Assembly: GCA_024743115.1 (NCBI GenBank)
Contig: JANSXC010000031.1
Location: 1 to 60,202, forward strand
Length of the DNA stretch: 60,202 bases
Reading direction: 5' to 3'
From: a bacterium
GTDB lineage: Bacteria; Planctomycetota; UBA1135; UBA2386
This document shows, one piece after another, positions 9,300 through 16,501 of this stretch. Made by a program: the position numbers and the translations under genes. The notes beneath the pieces were generated by a model. That model was not told where the DNA came from. It did not search any database and saw only the letters and a program-made list of their open reading frames with translations. Within the stretch, counting starts at the first letter, position 1. Each line of letters starts with the position of its first letter.

Positions 9300-10742
9300 A
9301 TGCATTCGTCAGGCCGCTGGCCCACCTTCGCACTCTTCGCACTGACCCTCGCTGCACCGACCGGGCTCTGCGCCCAGGATCGCGGATTCGACCTCGGGAT
9401 GATCCGCACGGGCGCGGCCTACGCGGCCAAGGTCGCGGCCTCGGCCGTATTCGTCAGCGGCCGCACGCTCGACTCGGTGCGCGCCGAGGAGCTCGCGCCC
9501 GACAGCGATCTCACGCGCGTGCTCGCGCCGCTGCTGAAGTTCGAACTCGATCGCGAGGCCGGCACGCTGACCGCAATGCTGCCGATGGCCAAGGTGACCG
9601 CGGTCTACACTCGCGGCCTCGGTTGCGTGCTCGTGATGGAGGACACCGACGCCGCGGCGCTGCAGCGCCGCTCGCCGCCCGAGGGCCCGCAACGCCCCGA
9701 CCCGACCACGACCGACTGGCCGCTCGGCGAACGTCTGCCGACGCCGAAGGACGATGCCGCGGCCGACGACGGCATCGACCGCCCCGCGATCGAGCGCGCG
9801 CTCGATGTCGCGTTCGCCGAACCGGCCGACGGCCCCGCGCGCCGCACGCGGGCGGTCGTGATCGTGCATCGCGGACGCCTCGTCGCGGAGCGTTACCGCG
9901 ACGGCTACGACGCCCAGACCCTGCTGCCCGGCTGGTCGATGACCAAGACGCTGGTCGACGCGCTGGTCGGGATCCGGGTGCGGCAGGGCAAGCTCGCGCT
10001 CGACCGCGCGCTCGCGACCTCCGACTGGCCAGCCGACGATCCGCGGCGCAAACTCACGATCGCCGATCTGCTCGGAATGCACTCCGGCCTGGCCTGGAAC
10101 GAGAGCTACGAGGACAGCAAGAGCGATGCACTTCGCATGCTGTTTCACAGCCCGGACCACGGCGCGGTCCAACTCGGCAAGGAGTTGGCCCATGCGCCAC
10201 GCGCGCGCTTCCAATACTCGAGCGGCACGACGAACCTGCTCTGCCGCGAGCTGCGCGCGACGTTCGCGAGCGACGCCGAGTATTGGGCATTCCCGCGCGA
10301 CCAACTGTTCGCCCCGCTCGGCATGCATCGCGCCCTCATCGAAACCGACCCTAGCGGCACGTTCGTCGGCAGTTCCTACGGGTTTGCGACCGCGCGCGAC
10401 TGGGCCCGCGTCGGCATGCTCTACGCCCAGGACGGCATGTTCGCCGGGAAACGCATCCTGCCCGCCGGCTGGGTCGCGCGCGCGACGACGCCGATCCCCG
10501 CCAGCCAGGGCATCTACGGTAGCCAGATTTGGCTCAACGCAGACCCCGACGGCGATGGGCCGCGACAGCGACGCTGGGCGGATCTGCCCGCGAACCTGTT
10601 CTACCTCGACGGCTACGAAGGTCAGACAGTCGTCGGGCTGCCAACGGAACAACTCGTCATCGCGCGCCTGGGCTGCACGAAAGCCGGCGGCATGGGCATC
10701 CGCCGCCTGCTGCGTGACGTACTCGCAGCGATCGACGGCTGA
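9300..10742 (+). CDS. Secreted serine hydrolase of the beta-lactamase / penicillin-binding family
   Basis: 480 residues with a signal peptide (about 1-25, cut after GLCA). The catalytic domain starts near 155 and carries SMTK at 213-216 (nucleophile Ser and general-base Lys), HSGLAWNE near 261 and YSS at 306-308, in place of the usual YxN. This fits class C-like serine hydrolases (esterases, D-aminopeptidases, carboxypeptidases) rather than a resistance enzyme. The first 125 mature residues are a separate domain I do not recognise. It acts outside the cytoplasm. The 80 bases to the next, convergent gene hold nothing obvious. Confidence 0.8.
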   Translation: MHSSGRWPTFALFALTLAAPTGLCAQDRGFDLGMIRTGAAYAAKVAASAVFVSGRTLDSVRAEELAPDSDLTRVLAPLLKFELDREAGTLTAMLPMAKVTAVYTRGLGCVLVMEDTDAAALQRRSPPEGPQRPDPTTTDWPLGERLPTPKDDAAADDGIDRPAIERALDVAFAEPADGPARRTRAVVIVHRGRLVAERYRDGYDAQTLLPGWSMTKTLVDALVGIRVRQGKLALDRALATSDWPADDPRRKLTIADLLGMHSGLAWNESYEDSKSDALRMLFHSPDHGAVQLGKELAHAPRARFQYSSGTTNLLCRELRATFASDAEYWAFPRDQLFAPLGMHRALIETDPSGTFVGSSYGFATARDWARVGMLYAQDGMFAGKRILPAGWVARATTPIPASQGIYGSQIWLNADPDGDGPRQRRWADLPANLFYLDGYEGQTVVGLPTEQLVIARLGCTKAGGMGIRRLLRDVLAAIDG

Positions 10743-10823
10743 CGCGCGACCGCGGCGAAAGACGACGCGAGTTCGCTATCGGCCGGCCGGGCTCGCTACG
10801 GGCGCCAACCGCCGCCCCAGTCG

Positions 10824-11912
10824 CTACCTGCCGGAATCGAGCGGCGCTTCGAACATGCGTTCGAGGTCGGACCATGGTCCATCGGGGTCCGGCACGCCGG
10901 GATCGCGCGGCTGCAGGTAGTCGGCCCAGCGATTGATGAACCGTAGATCGCCAGCCACGAGTCCGGCGAGACCCGGATGCCGAGCGAGAACCCGGGTCAA
11001 CACCGTCGCCTTCGTGCGCACGGCGACGCGCGGCAGCTCGGACTCCACGGGGCGGCCATAACCGAAGATCACGGGATGACCATCCGCCCGCGCCAGTGTC
11101 ACCCGGACCTCCGGATAGGCTCGCCCACGCATCCAGCGCTCGCCGAGGTTCGTGGTGTCGACCTCGAGCAGCCGCGGGCAGTCCGGCACGAGCGGCGCGA
11201 GCGTGTCACGCCACTCGGCCGCGATGCTCACCGCCGCAAGGACCCGCGGTTCGCGCACGGCCGCACCGGGCGTCATGCGAAGCCGCGGGGAACCACCCCC
11301 GCGATAGAGCTGCACCCTCGGCAGGTCGGTCGCAACCGCGGGCAGCGCCACGCCGGTTGCGTCAACGAGCCCGAGCAAGGAACCGTCCCCAGCGTGAACC
11401 GCGAGCACGGGGCGGCGTAGGTCGATCGCGAGCCGAAAGCGATCGGGGAATGCGCGGGACAGCCCGACGTCCCGCACCCAGGCCGACGTTTCGAGCCCGG
11501 CCTCGAGACGTTTGGCGGCCGGCTCGTCGAGAATCGCGATGCGGTTCTGGAGCCAGGGCCCGAGGTCGGCGCTCACCGCGAGCAACAGCGACCCCTGCAG
11601 CCACGACGGCTCGGTGACGAAACCGACCCGATCGAGTTCAACCGCGGGGCTCTGTTCGGTCGCCTGCCGGTAGCGCGCGGCGAGCACGTCGGCGGCTCGC
11701 GGGCCGCACAGCCACACTGTCAGCGCAAACGCACCGACGACGAAGGCCCGAACCGCCCAACGCCCAGGGTGCGGGCGGCCAACATCTGCGAGTGTTTGCT
11801 CGTGGTCGGCCAAAGCAGGGTCAGGCCGCTGCACTCCTCGCAGGCCGGGAGCGGGATCGACCCAACCCGAGTCCCTCGGATCCGGTCGGCAGCCGAGGCG
11901 GGGAACCCGCAT
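10824..11912 (-). CDS. FtsQ/DivIB-like bitopic membrane protein
   Basis: 362 residues with a cytoplasmic tail of about 50, one membrane helix (about 52-69) and an outer region. Residues 90-200 follow the FtsQ layout: a POTRA-like segment ending in WVRDVGLSRAFPDRFRLAI, then RRPVLAV and GLVDATGVALP. FtsQ links early and late division proteins in the periplasm. Finding it in a probable planctomycete is notable because many of them divide without FtsZ. No fts or mur genes are adjacent. The assignment rests on pattern, since FtsQ proteins share little identity. A perfect 17-base tandem duplication lies 22 bases upstream of the start. Confidence 0.5.
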   Translation of the reverse strand: MRVPRLGCRPDPRDSGWVDPAPGLRGVQRPDPALADHEQTLADVGRPHPGRWAVRAFVVGAFALTVWLCGPRAADVLAARYRQATEQSPAVELDRVGFVTEPSWLQGSLLLAVSADLGPWLQNRIAILDEPAAKRLEAGLETSAWVRDVGLSRAFPDRFRLAIDLRRPVLAVHAGDGSLLGLVDATGVALPAVATDLPRVQLYRGGGSPRLRMTPGAAVREPRVLAAVSIAAEWRDTLAPLVPDCPRLLEVDTTNLGERWMRGRAYPEVRVTLARADGHPVIFGYGRPVESELPRVAVRTKATVLTRVLARHPGLAGLVAGDLRFINRWADYLQPRDPGVPDPDGPWSDLERMFEAPLDSGR

Positions 11913-11933
11913 CGGCCATGGCCCGTTTCAGCT

Positions 11934-11967
11934 CGCGTGAGGCAGCGGCGCGCGTGAGGCAGCGGCG
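11934..11967. repeat. Perfect 17-base tandem duplication
   Basis: CGCGTGAGGCAGCGGCG occurs twice head to tail (11934-11950 and 11951-11967). It lies between the stop of the 83-residue gene and the FtsQ-like start. It looks like a recent slippage duplication; copy number may vary between strains. Confidence 0.9.
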
Positions 11968-11982
11968 CTAAATCGATCTGGC

Positions 11983-12234
11983 CTAGTTGAGCCGCGCGAC
12001 GACCGGCTTCGGCTCGCCCGACTTCGCACGGCGACCACCACCCGTGAGGGTGTCGCAGTCGTCGACGAAGATCTCGAGCGTGTCGAGCGCGCTCTCGACG
12101 ACCTCGCGATCGATCGAGACCTCGGCGGCACCCTTGCTGCCCTCGAGTTCGTGCTCGAGCATGCGGGCGAGGACCTTGAGCTGCGACAGGTGACGGCCGA
12201 CGAACTTGCCGACGTTGACTTCCTTGTTTTCCAT
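11983..12234 (-). CDS. Small helical protein of unknown function (83 residues)
   Basis: Not recognised. It is predicted soluble and mostly helical, with no signal peptide or membrane segment. It has an acidic middle with many Leu, Val and Glu residues and a basic, Gly-rich segment (TGGGRRAKSGEPK) near the C-terminus. The ATG at 12234 is chosen because GGAG lies 8 bases upstream; a longer form from further upstream would be Arg-rich and unlikely. The gene has its own candidate promoter about 160 bases upstream and a leader with three inverted repeats, so its expression is probably regulated. It precedes the FtsQ-like gene on the same strand. Confidence 0.65.
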   Translation of the reverse strand: MENKEVNVGKFVGRHLSQLKVLARMLEHELEGSKGAAEVSIDREVVESALDTLEIFVDDCDTLTGGGRRAKSGEPKPVVARLN

Positions 12235-12276
12235 AGCTGTCTCCGAAGGGTTGTTTGCGCGCGTTCTACGCCGGAT

Positions 12277-12290
12277 CGGGCAATTGCCCG
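12277..12290. repeat. Perfect 14-base palindrome (GCAATTGC core)
   Basis: CGGGCAATTGCCCG equals its own reverse complement. A second palindrome with the same GCAATTGC core lies 26 bases away, centre to centre. Together they resemble a paired dimer-binding operator; in RNA they could form short hairpins in the leader of the 83-residue gene. Confidence 0.6.
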
Positions 12291-12304
12291 CCAGCGATTC
12301 ACGC

Positions 12305-12314
12305 CGCAATTGCG
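12305..12314. repeat. Perfect 10-base palindrome (GCAATTGC core)
   Basis: CGCAATTGCG shares the eight-base core of the palindrome at 12277-12290 and is the second half of the possible operator pair. Confidence 0.55.
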
Positions 12315-12367
12315 ATCGACGTTGACCGCGTCGACCGCGGGGTTGGGAAGGACCGGTTAGCGAAACG

Positions 12368-12387
12368 CTCCGCAGACCATTGCGGAG
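12368..12387 (-). promoter_or_regulatory. Leader hairpin at the predicted transcript start
   Basis: CTCCGCA (12368-12374) and TGCGGAG (12381-12387) pair perfectly around a six-base loop. If the promoter at 12396-12423 is real, this hairpin begins within a few bases of the 5' end of the mRNA, where it could protect the end or act in regulation. Confidence 0.4.
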
Positions 12388-12395
12388 CTGCGCGC

Positions 12396-12423
12396 ATCAT
12401 ACCTCTCGTTTGCAGACAAACAA
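12396..12423 (-). promoter_or_regulatory. Candidate promoter for the 83-residue gene
   Basis: On the minus strand TTGTTT (12423-12418) and TATGAT (12401-12396) are 16 bases apart. The -10 matches 5 of 6 consensus bases in a locally AT-rich stretch. It would give a leader of about 155 bases. Confidence 0.4.
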
Positions 12424-12445
12424 ACGCCTTCCTCCACGCCGTGGA

Positions 12446-12476
12446 CCGTTCCGATGTTGACAAACATCCACAACGG
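12446..12476. repeat. Inverted repeat with two-part stem
   Basis: CCGTT...AACGG (12446-12450 with 12472-12476) encloses GATGTT/AACATC (12453-12458 with 12463-12468) around a four-base loop. The loop side includes a perfect TTGACA. It could be an operator for the helicase gene or an RNA hairpin; there is no T-tract. Confidence 0.4.
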
Positions 12477-12602
12477 AGAGCGAGATGCCCGCACAGCAAG
12501 CAGCCGGTTCCTTTGGCGTTCCTTTGACGCGCCCGCTGTGCCATGCTGCGAGCTGTGCCTGGCCGTCGCCCGTCGTCTGCCCCCATGGATTCTGGTACGC
12601 CA

Positions 12603-14639
12603 ATGGAATTCAAGGGCTACACCCTCAACGAGTTCCAGGTCGAGGCGGCCACGGCGATCGACAGCAACCAAAACGTGCTGCTTGCCGCCCCCACCGGCTC
12701 GGGCAAGACGCTCGTCGCCGAGTATGCGATTGCCCGCGCGCTCGAAGCCGGGCGCCGCGCGATCTACACGAGTCCGATCAAGGCGCTGTCGAACCAGAAG
12801 TTTCGCGACTTCCGCGCCGAGGGCCTCCGCGTCGGATTGATGACCGGCGACCTCACGCTCGATCCCGATGCGCCGATCGTCCTGATGACGACCGAGATCT
12901 TCCGCAACGCGGTCTTCGAGAACCCGGAGCGCTTCGACGATACGGACGTCGCGGTGTTCGACGAGGTGCACTACGTCGACGATCGCGACCGCGGCACCGT
13001 CTGGGAGGAGAGCCTGATCTTCGCGCCGGCGCACGTCCGCTTCATCGGACTGTCGGCGACGATCGACAATCTGCGCGAGTTCGGCAACTGGGTCGCGTCC
13101 GTGCGGGAGCACGAGCTCGCGGTCATCGAACACAAGAAGCGCCCCGTCCCGCTGTCGCATCGGCTCTACCACCCCGACGCCGGCGTGTTCCAGCTCGCGC
13201 AACGGCCACGCGCGATCACGCTGCACGAGAAGTCGCAGGCCCGTGATCGCCGTCACGGCACGCGCGTCGGCCGCCGCGAGCGCGAGCGCTCGCGCTGGGG
13301 CGACAAACGCGAACGCGCGAAGGGCCGGCGCATCTACAACGGCCCGCGGCCCTACCAGCTGCTGCTCGACCAGGTGCAGTTCCGCCAGCTGCTGCCGGCG
13401 CTCTACTTCTGCTTCTCGCGCAAGGAGTGCGAGATCAAGGCCGAGCGCAGCATGCACCGGCGGCTGTTGAATCGCAGCGAGCGCGGCCGGATCCACGATC
13501 TGTACGACGAGATCTGCGAGCAATTCGAGCTCGACCCCGACGCCGATCCCGGACTGCGCGGCATCCTCGGGCGCGCGCTCGTCGGCGTCGGCTACCACCA
13601 CGCGGGCATGCTGCCGATCCACAAGGAGGTCGTGGAGCGGTTGTTCACGTCGGGACTACTCAAGCTGCTGTTCACGACGGAAACGTTCGCCATCGGGATC
13701 AACATGCCCGCGCGCACTGTGGTCTTCGACCTGCTACGCAAGTTCGACGGCGTGCAGATGGACTACATGAAGAGTCGCGACTACCTGCAGATGGCCGGTC
13801 GCGCCGGCCGGCAGGGTCTCGACAAGACCGGACTCGTGATCGCGATCCTCGAGGACGAGGATCTCGTCGAAGGCCCGCTGTCGCGCTACCACAGCGGCAA
13901 GGTCGAACCGATCAACTCGCGCTTCAACCTGTCGTACTCGACGGTCCTCAACCTCTACGAACGCCTCGGCAGCAAGGGACTGCTCGCCGCATACGACAAG
14001 AGCTTCGCGGCGTTCCAGGCCGAGACCGGCTCCGCGAAGGTGCGCGCCAAGAAGCGCGCCGCCGCGCATGCCGCCCTCGCGCTGCGGCTGCAGGTGCTGC
14101 GCGATGCCGGCTACCTCGACAGTGAAGAGGTTCTCCCCCGCGGTCGCGTCGCACAGCGCATCAACGGCTACGAGATCCAGGCGACCGAGCTACTGTTCAG
14201 CGGGGTGCTCGACGAGATGGACATCCATCAGCTCTCGTGCACGTTCGCGGCCCTGATCCACGAGGAACGCCGCCGCGCCGAACCCCGCAGCCACCGCCAG
14301 CAGCCGGGCCCACTGATGCGCCGCGCCACCGAAGCGGTCCGGCGATTCGTCGCGATCGAGGCGCTGCACGCGGTGTCCCAGCCGATCAAGGAGCCGGACT
14401 TCGGCATCGCGCCCGCGGTCGACACCTGGAGCCGGGGCGGCTCGCTCGAGGATCTCGAACGCCTGGCTCACAGTGACGCCGGCGACGTCGTGCGCACCCT
14501 GCGCATGGCAATCCAGATGATGCGACAGGTCCGCATCGCGGTCGGCAAGGGCGAACCGCTCGCCGACCGACTCGACGAGGCCGTGGTGTCGATCAACCGT
14601 GACGACGTCGACGCCAAGCGGCAGTTCGAGCTCGGCTGA
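12603..14639 (+). CDS. Ski2/Mtr4/HelY-type DEVH-box RNA helicase
   Basis: 678 residues. The superfamily 2 motifs are complete: Walker A APTGSGKT (29-36), DEVH (120-123), SAT (151-153), the family-typical GYHHAGMLP in domain 2, and QMAGRAGRQG. The C-terminal part after about 480 fits the helical DSHCT-like domain. Eukaryotic Ski2 and Mtr4 feed RNA to the exosome; bacterial relatives such as mycobacterial HelY are little studied. A basic insert rich in Arg and Lys (about 220-255) sits between the RecA domains. The start is uncertain: ATGs at 12585 and 12543 are also in frame and none has a good ribosome site. It stands alone, facing away from the 83-residue gene. Confidence 0.85.
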   Translation: MEFKGYTLNEFQVEAATAIDSNQNVLLAAPTGSGKTLVAEYAIARALEAGRRAIYTSPIKALSNQKFRDFRAEGLRVGLMTGDLTLDPDAPIVLMTTEIFRNAVFENPERFDDTDVAVFDEVHYVDDRDRGTVWEESLIFAPAHVRFIGLSATIDNLREFGNWVASVREHELAVIEHKKRPVPLSHRLYHPDAGVFQLAQRPRAITLHEKSQARDRRHGTRVGRRERERSRWGDKRERAKGRRIYNGPRPYQLLLDQVQFRQLLPALYFCFSRKECEIKAERSMHRRLLNRSERGRIHDLYDEICEQFELDPDADPGLRGILGRALVGVGYHHAGMLPIHKEVVERLFTSGLLKLLFTTETFAIGINMPARTVVFDLLRKFDGVQMDYMKSRDYLQMAGRAGRQGLDKTGLVIAILEDEDLVEGPLSRYHSGKVEPINSRFNLSYSTVLNLYERLGSKGLLAAYDKSFAAFQAETGSAKVRAKKRAAAHAALALRLQVLRDAGYLDSEEVLPRGRVAQRINGYEIQATELLFSGVLDEMDIHQLSCTFAALIHEERRRAEPRSHRQQPGPLMRRATEAVRRFVAIEALHAVSQPIKEPDFGIAPAVDTWSRGGSLEDLERLAHSDAGDVVRTLRMAIQMMRQVRIAVGKGEPLADRLDEAVVSINRDDVDAKRQFELG

Positions 14640-14736
14640 GCGCCGCCACGGATGCGGGTGCACCGCCCCTGACACGCCGTTTCCTGCCGACCCGATCGCT
14701 CACCAGCCAGCCGACCCAACTGCCGACTGGATCTCC

Positions 14737-14763
14737 TTGCCGCCCCGCCCCAACCGCGATAAC
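14737..14763 (+). promoter_or_regulatory. Candidate promoter for the glycan locus
   Basis: TTGCCG (14737-14742) and GATAAC (14758-14763) are 15 bases apart, a little short. The -10 would place the transcript start at about 14770, giving an almost leaderless mRNA for the radical SAM gene at 14774. There is no Shine-Dalgarno sequence. Confidence 0.25.
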
Positions 14764-14773
14764 ACCAACGTTC

Positions 14774-16477
14774 ATGTCGCTGGAAAGTGATCCGATTCGC
14801 GTGCCGGGCAACACGCGAATGTGCGTGCTGCCCTTCACGACCCCGAGCGTCGAACCCGATGGCGGCGTGCGACTGTGTTCAGCCGCGAGCATCACGAACT
14901 ACCTCGACGAGACCATGATGGGCAACATCCGTCACGGTGGACTCGAGACCGTCTGGCGCAACGAGAAGTTTCGGAAGCTCCGCGAGTCCCTGCTGACCGG
15001 CGACGCGTTGCCGCCGTACTGCAATCACTGCGATTATCGCTTCGAGGGCCCGACGTGGCTGCTCGTCTTCCACCTCGCGCTGCACACCTGGCATCGTGCC
15101 GAAACCCAGGACCCGGACATCGCGCGGCTGATCCGCCGACACCGGCACCGCTACGCGGAGTACCAACGGCTCGCGCCGACACTCGGCCTCGGGCTCGAGC
15201 CGCTGCCCGAGCTCGACGACTCGGGTCACGACGATTCGAACCGCAACGTGCTGGACCTGCTCGCGGAGCAGCCGCGACAGCTCACGATGGCCGGTGACGA
15301 CCAATGGGTCGACCTCGTGCTCGAAGTGTCGCCAGCCACCGCGCGCGCGCTGGCCACGGCCGCAGAGCTGTCGATCGCCTGGCGCGTGCGTGGCGACGCG
15401 CAGACGGACGCCGCACCGAACCTGCGGGTCAGCTTCGAAGAAGAGGACCCCGACCGCATCCGCCATGCCTTCCCGGCCGCCGCCGCGGCAACGGAGTCGG
15501 CGACGATCCACGCCCTCGCCGACTTCGAGACGACGGTCGACGACTTCGCGCCACAGCGCGTCGTGCGCGTTCGGGTCGGCGGCTTCGGCCCGGCGGGCAT
15601 CGCCATCGAACTCTCGGAGCTCGCGCTCCTGCTGCCGGCCGCCGCGAGTTCCGAAACCCAGCGCGGCATCGAGAAGCTGTCGGCGGGCAAGGACCTCGCG
15701 GTCGCGATCGATCTCAACACGCTCAACCGGTGCAACGTGTCCTGCACGATGTGCCCCTACGCGATCAAGTACGACGATCACGGCGACGCCAAGGACCCGA
15801 TCTACCGGCTGACGCTCGACGAGTACAAGGACATCACGAACGGCATGAACGTGGAGTCGGCCCACTTCGTCGGGGCCTACGCCGAACCGCTCATGAACAA
15901 GGAGTTGTTCGCGATGATCGAGCACGCGGGCGCCCAGGGCTCGCGAACCGCGGTCACGAGCAACGCCATGCTCATGAACCGCAAGTTCGCGGAGAAGATC
16001 GTCGACTCCGGGCTCGGCATCCTCACGATCTCGCTGCACGGCGCGACGAAGGCGGTCGCCGAGGGCATCATGCGCGGCGCCGACTTCGACAAGGTGCTCG
16101 ACAACATCCGCACGCTCCAGGAGGTGAAGCGCGAGCGCGGCGCCAGCAACCCGACGATCCAGATCAACTACGTCGGCCAGCGCACCAACGTTCAGGACCT
16201 GCCGGCATTCGTGGAGCTTTGCGATTCACTCGACGTGCGCATCATCCACTTCGTTCACCTGTTGACGACGCCGGGAGTCGCGGAGGGCGAGAGCCTCGTG
16301 CTGTTCCCACGCGAACTGACGCAGAACGTTCGCAAGGCCGAAGTGCTCGCGAAGCGCCTCGGCGTGCAGCTCTACGTCAGCTCGTCCTACACGCAGGTCA
16401 TCGAGGACTTCGAGAGCGGCAAGCTCACTCCGACCGAAGCCGCGGCGCAGACGGGCGAGCAGTCGGCCGAGCACTGA
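14774..16477 (+). CDS. Radical SAM protein with an N-terminal SPASM-type cluster motif
   Basis: 567 residues in three parts. Residues 17-86 carry the SPASM arrangement C17-x12-G30-x4-C35, then GN at 50-51, W61, R70 and C83-x2-C86, enough to hold one auxiliary iron-sulfur cluster. Residues about 165-290 are beta-rich and unrecognised. The radical SAM core begins near 308 with C320-x3-C324-x2-C327, which binds the SAM cluster. SPASM domains normally follow the core; here the order is reversed and no C-terminal Cys cluster remains. The protein is cytoplasmic and opens the glycan locus, so it may modify a sugar, lipid or peptide, but the substrate is unknown. The next gene is convergent, 24 bases away. 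Confidence 0.85.
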   Translation: MSLESDPIRVPGNTRMCVLPFTTPSVEPDGGVRLCSAASITNYLDETMMGNIRHGGLETVWRNEKFRKLRESLLTGDALPPYCNHCDYRFEGPTWLLVFHLALHTWHRAETQDPDIARLIRRHRHRYAEYQRLAPTLGLGLEPLPELDDSGHDDSNRNVLDLLAEQPRQLTMAGDDQWVDLVLEVSPATARALATAAELSIAWRVRGDAQTDAAPNLRVSFEEEDPDRIRHAFPAAAAATESATIHALADFETTVDDFAPQRVVRVRVGGFGPAGIAIELSELALLLPAAASSETQRGIEKLSAGKDLAVAIDLNTLNRCNVSCTMCPYAIKYDDHGDAKDPIYRLTLDEYKDITNGMNVESAHFVGAYAEPLMNKELFAMIEHAGAQGSRTAVTSNAMLMNRKFAEKIVDSGLGILTISLHGATKAVAEGIMRGADFDKVLDNIRTLQEVKRERGASNPTIQINYVGQRTNVQDLPAFVELCDSLDVRIIHFVHLLTTPGVAEGESLVLFPRELTQNVRKAEVLAKRLGVQLYVSSSYTQVIEDFESGKLTPTEAAAQTGEQSAEH

Positions 16478-16501
16478 GGTAGCAGCAGGACGCCGAACGC
16501 G

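Larger units (their letters stand above)
12235..12602. promoter_or_regulatory. Divergent control region with several inverted repeats, no gene
   Basis: This 368-base gap separates the 83-residue gene (minus) from the helicase gene (plus) and is clearly richer in A and T than its flanks. It holds a minus-strand promoter candidate, three inverted repeats downstream of it and one larger inverted repeat at 12446-12476. An ATG at 12485 with GGAG six bases upstream looks like a start, but its frame is not the helicase frame and does not look coding. Confidence 0.6.

Noticed and set aside
9300..10742. A true antibiotic-resistance beta-lactamase
   Set aside because: SxxK is present, but YSS replaces the class C YxN and the overall layout fits broad serine hydrolases, so resistance should not be inferred.
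12485..13246. ATG with a strong GGAG site at 12485
   Set aside because: The frame is not that of the helicase, and within the gene it reads as a shifted shadow. Codon use in the first 40 codons is not coding-like. It may be a chance match or a leader start.
12357..13622. Long minus-strand open frame opposite the helicase gene
   Set aside because: The plus-strand frame carries all helicase motifs. High GC leaves long open antisense frames; this one is Arg/Ala/Val-rich with no recognisable domain. The same reasoning removes long frames at 31763-34246 (opposite nadK and dxs), 38934-41090, 44274-46769, 17734-19722, 28110-29828 and 57206-58897.
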